Positions 31,718 through 35,788 of a stretch of 35,788 nucleotides of DNA are shown in pieces. Below the pieces are notes generated by a model. That model saw nothing but the letters and a program-made list of their open reading frames with translations. It was not told the origin of the DNA and searched no databases. The position numbers and the translations under genes were made by a program. Position 1 is the stretch's first letter; every line of letters begins with the position of its first letter. Source of the stretch: Akkermansia sp. Lineage in GTDB: Bacteria; Verrucomicrobiota; Verrucomicrobiia; Verrucomicrobiales; Akkermansiaceae. The stretch covers positions 1 through 35,788 of the forward strand of contig JAFQGF010000015.1 of the NCBI GenBank assembly GCA_017415555.1. The letters run 5' to 3'.

Positions 31718-33133
31718 ATGTCATACATACTCTGCTTAGACTGCGGTGCCACAAATGTGCGCGCCATCCTTGTGGACGACAAAGGCCGGCTGATTGCAAA
31801 GGCAAGCCAACCGAACTCCACCGATGCCGGAAGCGAAAATCCGGATTACCATGTATGGAATGCCGACCGCATCCTGAACCAGCTGGCCGAATGTGCCCGC
31901 AAGATACTGCCGGAAGTGGATGCAACGCAGGTGAAGGGCGTTACCATCACCACATTCGGAGTGGATGGTGCACTTGTAGATACAGAAGGGAAGCTTCTCT
32001 ACCCCGTCATCTCATGGAAGTGCCCGCGCACGGCCGAAGTAATGAAACAAGTGGGTAAATACCTGTCCCAGAACCGCCTCAATGAGGTATCCGGCGTAGG
32101 TGAATTTGCCTTCAACACGATTTACAAGCTCATCTGGCTGAAGGAGAATCGCCCTGAATTGCTGGAGCAGGCACATGCCTGGCTTTTCATTTCCAACATT
32201 CTGGCCTACCGCCTCACTGGGGTAATGGCAACCGACCGTACCATGGCCGGCACATCCCAGATGACCGACCTGGCAACCGGAGACTGGAGTGAGGAAATCC
32301 TGGGTACGCTGGGCATCCGCAAGAGCCTCTTCCCGCCCATGGTAAATGCCGGCGATGTCATTGGCAATCTCACCCCCTCTGCCTGTGAACTGCTGGGGCT
32401 CCCCTGCTCCGCACCTGTTATTTCCACGGGACACGACACACAGTTTGCCCTCTTCGGCAGCGGCGTGAAGGAAAACCAGCCCTTCCTTTCCAGCGGCACC
32501 TGGGAAATCCTGATGCTCCGTACAGCAAAGGCCAAACTGGAGCCCGAGGACTACGCAGCCGGAGCCACTGTTGAATACGACAGCAAGCAAGGTCTTCTCA
32601 ATCCCGGATTGCAGTGGATTGCCAGCGGCATCATCGAGTGGGTGAAGGCAACCTGCTACAACGGTGAAAACTACGACACGATGGATGCCGAGGCCGCCGC
32701 AATTCCACCCGGCAGCGATGGAGTGAAGCTCATTCCGAATTTCCTGCCCAGCGACGCTGTTCCCGGCAGCATTGAGGGACTCATCCTCGGCCGCACACGA
32801 GGCCACATCTATCGCGCGGCCATGGAAGCCCTTACCTACCGTCTCAAGAGCCGTCTGGAAAAATTGGAAAAAGTAGGCGGATTCAAAGCCACCGAGCTTC
32901 TGCTGGTAGGCGGCGGTGCCCGCAATAAGATATGGACTCAGATGAGAGCCGACATTCTCGGTCTGCCCATTCTGGTATCTACGGTATCCGAAAGCACCGT
33001 GCTGGGTGCAGCCCTGTACGCCATGGCAGGCGCCGGCATCTACCCCTCCCCCGAGGCCGCCCGAGACGCCATCGGCATCTCCTACGAGACTACCCTGCCC
33101 GGCGAGCAGCAACAGGCTTACGCCAAGCTTTAA
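31718..33133 (+). CDS. fucK: L-fuculokinase
   Basis: A 471-residue FGGY-family sugar kinase phosphorylating L-fuculose. The N-terminal phosphate loop is CLDCGATNVRAILVD. The catalytic base region is TFGVDGALVD, the middle motif STGHDTQFALFGSG, and the C-terminal ATP site LLVGGGARNKIWTQMRADILGLP. Complete, with typical length. It comes last in the fuc cluster after a hairpin. The aldolase (fucA) that would finish the pathway is not in the window. Confidence 0.94.
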   Translation: MSYILCLDCGATNVRAILVDDKGRLIAKASQPNSTDAGSENPDYHVWNADRILNQLAECARKILPEVDATQVKGVTITTFGVDGALVDTEGKLLYPVISWKCPRTAEVMKQVGKYLSQNRLNEVSGVGEFAFNTIYKLIWLKENRPELLEQAHAWLFISNILAYRLTGVMATDRTMAGTSQMTDLATGDWSEEILGTLGIRKSLFPPMVNAGDVIGNLTPSACELLGLPCSAPVISTGHDTQFALFGSGVKENQPFLSSGTWEILMLRTAKAKLEPEDYAAGATVEYDSKQGLLNPGLQWIASGIIEWVKATCYNGENYDTMDAEAAAIPPGSDGVKLIPNFLPSDAVPGSIEGLILGRTRGHIYRAAMEALTYRLKSRLEKLEKVGGFKATELLLVGGGARNKIWTQMRADILGLPILVSTVSESTVLGAALYAMAGAGIYPSPEAARDAIGISYETTLPGEQQQAYAKL

Positions 33134-33159
33134 ACCACTAGCCATCTGAGCCAATTAAT

Positions 33160-33205
33160 AATCGCCATACTGTCTTCCTTGACAGTATGGCGATTGGATT
33201 GTTAT
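33160..33205. terminator. 15-bp perfect inverted repeat between fucK and the glycosyltransferase gene
   Basis: AATCGCCATACTGTC (33160-33174) and its exact complement (33181-33195) around TTCCTT. It lies between convergent genes and probably ends both, although T runs are short. Confidence 0.7.
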
Positions 33206-33250
33206 TGTCGATATAAGTGGAGACAGCGACATATAACAGCAAGTTTATTT

Positions 33251-34033
33251 CTATGAATATGGATTATCAATCGTGTAAATGCCGGTAATATCAAAAGGCA
33301 GACTTTTTCCCTGCATAGCAGCTCTATAGCAGGGTGTAAACTCATTATTGCGGGCTGTCAACCTAGTTCTACGCTTCCGAGAAGCCCATTTAATCAAATG
33401 AGCCAACATGCCCATTCCTGCGCTGAAATGAAATGTTCTATTGAATTCTTTTTTCCATGAGCCACAGCAGTGATGAATACTCACCCCTCGGGAACGTATG
33501 AATGAAGGTTGTTCAAAAAACTCTTTAGGATAGAGGCGACAAAGTTCGTTCTCCCAAGCTCTACCATTGAGTAAAAATCCAGACACACGATTAACAAAAT
33601 AGGCTGTAAATATAGTATTATTGACAATCCACTTATCTGGATACAAATATTGGTATGAATGGAGAATTTCGCACATGTATGGATGGGCAGGTGGAGCATA
33701 CATAACAGCTGTACCCAATGCACAATCGTATATATAGCCTAACTCCAATTTATCTCCGAGCACATTAAGTGGGCGTAATAGTTCCACATCAGAATCAAGA
33801 TAATAACCACCTAACGTTACCAGTTTTTCCAATCGTACAATATCTGCAACAAAAGCCCACTTACCCAAACGAACAGCCTCGCGCCCCAATTTACTGGTAA
33901 AAATATCTGTATTCGACTCATTCCACTCACAAATTTCGAAATCAGGATTTAACTGAGCCCAACGCTCTACATTGCGCTTCACTGCATCAGGTTTCTCTCC
34001 CCCAAACCAACAATAATGAATTTTCTTAATCAT
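33251..34033 (-). CDS. GT32-type glycosyltransferase
   Basis: A 260-residue sugar transferase. It opens with IKKIHYCWFGGEKPDAV, shows PDFEICEWNESN and FVADIVRLEKLVTLGGYYLDSDVEL, with the DSD metal motif. This is the Gly_transf_sug/GT32 pattern seen in capsule and mannosyl/galactosyl transferases. The start is ATG 34033; upstream residues in the same frame belong to other overlapping ORFs. It is distinctly AT-rich compared with fucK, a sign of transfer. A tiny ORF overlaps its start by 8 bp. Sugar and acceptor cannot be told. Confidence 0.85.
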   Translation of the reverse strand: MIKKIHYCWFGGEKPDAVKRNVERWAQLNPDFEICEWNESNTDIFTSKLGREAVRLGKWAFVADIVRLEKLVTLGGYYLDSDVELLRPLNVLGDKLELGYIYDCALGTAVMYAPPAHPYMCEILHSYQYLYPDKWIVNNTIFTAYFVNRVSGFLLNGRAWENELCRLYPKEFFEQPSFIRSRGVSIHHCCGSWKKEFNRTFHFSAGMGMLAHLIKWASRKRRTRLTARNNEFTPCYRAAMQGKSLPFDITGIYTIDNPYS

Positions 34034-34115
34034 TGCTACTCTCATCCATGTCAACCAATTGGTAAGAAGTTGCCATATGCCCACCTCTCTGCAAATGAGG
34101 AGGAGGTGGTGTCAT
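34026..34115 (-). CDS. 29-residue ORF overlapping the glycosyltransferase start
   Basis: The frame starts MTPPPPHLQRGG and ends in VDMDESSND; its stop overlaps the glycosyltransferase ATG by 8 bp, and its own start overlaps the preceding ORF by 4 bp (ATGA). It may be a leader that couples translation, or a decayed end of a lost gene. A GGAGGAGG tract lies inside it. Low confidence that it is a product in its own right. Confidence 0.3.
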   Translation of the reverse strand: MTPPPPHLQRGGHMATSYQLVDMDESSND

Positions 34116-34234
34116 ATAGTCACCGTATACGCAACGCAAATAAATGTCAGAACCACCAAAAGCGAGGAAACGGCATCCCTCAAAGAAAACGTCTTGAGTG
34201 CCAGCTCCAAAAGAGCTATAAAAGTCTTTTTCAT
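34112..34234 (-). pseudogene. Chimeric remnant starting with the PEP-CTERM signal peptide
   Basis: A 40-residue frame. Its first 12 codons (MKKTFIALLELA) are the same as those of the PEP-CTERM gene at 990 apart from one changed residue, then it continues as LKTFSLRDAVSSLLVVLTFICVAYTVTI, an unrelated hydrophobic helix. The body of the PEP-CTERM protein is absent. The upstream region is the second copy of the invertible-promoter module, so that promoter would now drive this fragment and the overlapping chain into the glycosyltransferase. Confidence 0.55.
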
Positions 34235-34605
34235 GATTGTAAGATTGTGTTTTTTGTACTTAGAGACGACTCTGCCAGGTGCGCACGCGCCCTCGCGCGA
34301 TGGGTCATGCCGACACCTGTCCTGAGCCGACAGGCATAGTATACAGCATTCCGAATGCTGGAGTTGTGAGAAAAATAGAAACATGAATACGTTAGATTCA
34401 CGCTTCACTCCTGAAGCAGACTTTTATAAACAATATCCATGTCCGCAAGTAAATAATTTTTAATAAATTTCAGCTTTTTGCTTGCCTCAGCATTCGGAAT
34501 GCTGATACCTTACTCCGCCGCCTTCACGCTTTTCTTGCCCCACAAGCATGAGGATGGCAGCCACGGCTACCTGCATGGCCAGGCAGTCGAAATCTACAGG
34601 TATTG
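34199..34605. repeat. Dispersed 408-bp module, copy 2
   Basis: Second copy of 955-1362 in the same orientation (34199-34343, inner segment, 34505-34605). The right border coincides with the putative left end of the ISAs1-type element. The stretch 34235-34758 contains no intact gene. Confidence 0.9.
34338..34504. promoter_or_regulatory. Candidate invertible promoter segment (copy 2): 17-bp inverted repeats at 34344-34360 and 34488-34504
   Basis: The repeats read CAGCATTCCGAATGCTG and its exact reverse complement. The minus-strand -10 TATACT (complement of 34338-34343) touches the left repeat; the current -35 window reads CAACTC. TTGCCT (34482-34487) touches the inner side of the right repeat and would become a -35 with a 17-bp spacer after inversion. 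The inner segment is 127 bp. Same design as copy 1, with a different 3-base centre. Confidence 0.55.
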
Positions 34606-34723
34606 CAGGGCAAACGCATTGGGATTTTGTCATACAAAATTAATCGAATATATCTTATTTGTTGATTGTGTATTTCTTAAAATATTAAACATAAATAATA
34701 ACATTTAATATAATATATTAGTA

Positions 34724-34752
34724 TTGCGTACAACGCTCATATGTGTTATAAT
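34724..34752 (+). promoter_or_regulatory. Promoter of the transposase gene
   Basis: TTGCGT (34724-34729), 17-bp spacer and the perfect TATAAT (34747-34752), only 6 bases before the ATG at 34759. Confidence 0.7.
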
Positions 34753-34758
34753 ATGCGC

Positions 34759-35788
34759 ATGGAAAAACTCATTAATTACATATCCTGCATCGAAGATACT
34801 AGAGATGGTTTTAATTTAAAACACAAACTTATAGATATTATAATCATAACTATTTTAGCCATCATGAACGGCGTTACAACTTGGGACGGTATTGCGCTGT
34901 TTGGCAGAATGCGCGAAAAATGGCTTCGAGAGTTTTTGGAATTGCCAAATGGAATCCCCTCACATGACACCTTCAACAGAGTGTTTTCTCTGATTGATCC
35001 TATCAAGTTAGAAGATTGTTTACAGCGATGGGTAAGAGAGGTTTTTCAAATGTCTCCAAAGGGCGTTATAAGCATTGATGGAAAGAGCGTTAAGGGAAGT
35101 GATTCTCCAGGTTCTCATAAGTATGTCCATATGATAAGTGCATGGTCTCATGAAGCAGACTTAGTACTCGGTCAGCTTAAGGTTGATGAAAAGACAAATG
35201 AAATTAAGGCAATTCCCCAACTACTTGATAATTTGGATATTGAGGGTAGCATCATTACCATATATGCTATGGGATGTCAAAAAGATATCGTCAATAAAAT
35301 CCTCGAGAAAAAAGGGGATTATATTATTGCGTTAAAGGGAAATCAAGGAAAGCTCAAGGATGAAGCTATCGATACAACAAAACTCACACCTGCTTCGGCT
35401 TATAGCTCAGAAATAGATTGTGGACATGGGAGAATTGAAAAACGCACAGTTCGAGTTTATCGAGATATTCATACTATTACAGGATTATGGGTAGGCTTGT
35501 CATCTGTCATAAGAATAGACTCAACACGTTATGATAAGAAAAAGGAAACGGAACACACCGAAGTTCGTTACTATATTACAAGTTTGAAACGTGTTTCAGC
35601 AGCAAAAATTGGAGAATACATACGGCTGCATTGGGACGTAGAAAATAAGCTGCACTGGTGTTTAGATGTGTCTTTTGGTGAAGATCATAGTCAGAAACGA
35701 GCAGAAAATGCTGCTGAAAACTTCTCTCGTGCTATACGCTTTGTTATTAATTCCTTTAGGCGATATAAGAAGCTCATAAACGAGAAAC
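34759..35788 (+). CDS. ISAs1-family transposase with altered DDE triad, partial
   Basis: The first 343 residues are present; the frame is open to the window edge. Family motifs are INYISCIEDTRDG near the start, ISIDGKSVKGS with the first catalytic Asp (D107), AMGCQKDIV, ALKGNQ and HWDVENKLHWCLDVSFGEDH with the catalytic Glu (E295). The second catalytic Asp normally sits in TIDAMGCQ. Here the codon at 35263-35265 is TAT, giving TIYAMGCQ (Y169). The protein should therefore be unable to transpose, though the rest looks intact. The start ATG fits the promoter and family N-terminus. Confidence 0.9.
   Translation, partial: MEKLINYISCIEDTRDGFNLKHKLIDIIIITILAIMNGVTTWDGIALFGRMREKWLREFLELPNGIPSHDTFNRVFSLIDPIKLEDCLQRWVREVFQMSPKGVISIDGKSVKGSDSPGSHKYVHMISAWSHEADLVLGQLKVDEKTNEIKAIPQLLDNLDIEGSIITIYAMGCQKDIVNKILEKKGDYIIALKGNQGKLKDEAIDTTKLTPASAYSSEIDCGHGRIEKRTVRVYRDIHTITGLWVGLSSVIRIDSTRYDKKKETEHTEVRYYITSLKRVSAAKIGEYIRLHWDVENKLHWCLDVSFGEDHSQKRAENAAENFSRAIRFVINSFRRYKKLINEK

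Larger units (their letters stand above)
34606..35788 (+). mobile_element. ISAs1-family insertion sequence, left part
   Basis: The element probably begins at CAGGGCAAACGC (34606), because the homology of the 408-bp module ends there. It holds an AT-rich leader, a promoter and a transposase gene that is cut by the window end. The right terminal repeat is not in view, so the exact ends are unproven. Confidence 0.75.

Noticed and set aside
1..35788. CRISPR arrays
   Set aside because: No run of regularly spaced short repeats was found on either strand, and no cas genes are present.

Overview
The window looks like a chromosome segment from a mucin-associated Verrucomicrobiota bacterium, most likely Akkermansia or a close relative. 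The support is a PEP-CTERM exported protein, a sigma factor/Ser-Thr kinase gene pair of the kind common in the PVC group, an L-fucose uptake and breakdown cluster, and genes that mostly lack Shine-Dalgarno sites. The genus is an inference from gene content and style; no rRNA is present to settle it.

Layout. 1-1432: the 5' part of a group IIC intron (minus strand) sits just behind the terminator of a PEP-CTERM gene. The upstream region of that gene holds a pair of 17-bp inverted repeats arranged like an invertible promoter. 1432-2127: an orphan OmpR-type response regulator. 2159-6858 (minus): plsY-gpsA-sigma factor-Ser/Thr kinase, tightly packed. 7128-7350: tRNA-Phe and tRNA-Pro. 7350 to about 18.7 or 20.5 kb: an accessory region starting at the 3' end of tRNA-Pro. 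It holds HipB/HipA, a type I restriction-modification system (hsdM, hsdS, hsdR) with a REP-associated transposase between hsdS and hsdR, a DUF2971 remnant, a DUF4238 protein, a YolD-like remnant, a tRNA-end-like att scar, and a decapitated ATPase abutting a second copy of the tRNA-Pro downstream sequence. 18.7-19.9 kb: a lipoprotein and a coupled small protein.

20.6-28.2 kb is core-like: ribosomal protein L31 type B, a strongly folded 174-nt intergenic element, transaldolase, galE, mntP, two small PH-like/membrane proteins, glycyl-tRNA synthetase, ribulose-phosphate epimerase and a VC0807-type membrane protein. 28.2-33.1 kb: fucP-fucI-fucK for L-fucose. 33.2 kb to the end: an AT-richer GT32-like glycosyltransferase with two overlapping tiny upstream ORFs, a second copy of the roughly 408-bp module seen at 955-1362, and an ISAs1-family insertion sequence running off the right edge.

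The most notable signal is the duplicated module (955-1362 and 34199-34605). In both copies a 17-bp near-palindrome fills exactly the gap between a -35 window and a TATACT -10 box. An identical inverted 17-mer lies about 127 bp away with a TTG-type -35 right against its inner edge. The three central bases of the two repeats are always the same within a copy but differ between copies. This is what a site-specific, phase-variable promoter inversion would need; in the orientation shown both promoters read as OFF. No recombinase gene is visible in the window.
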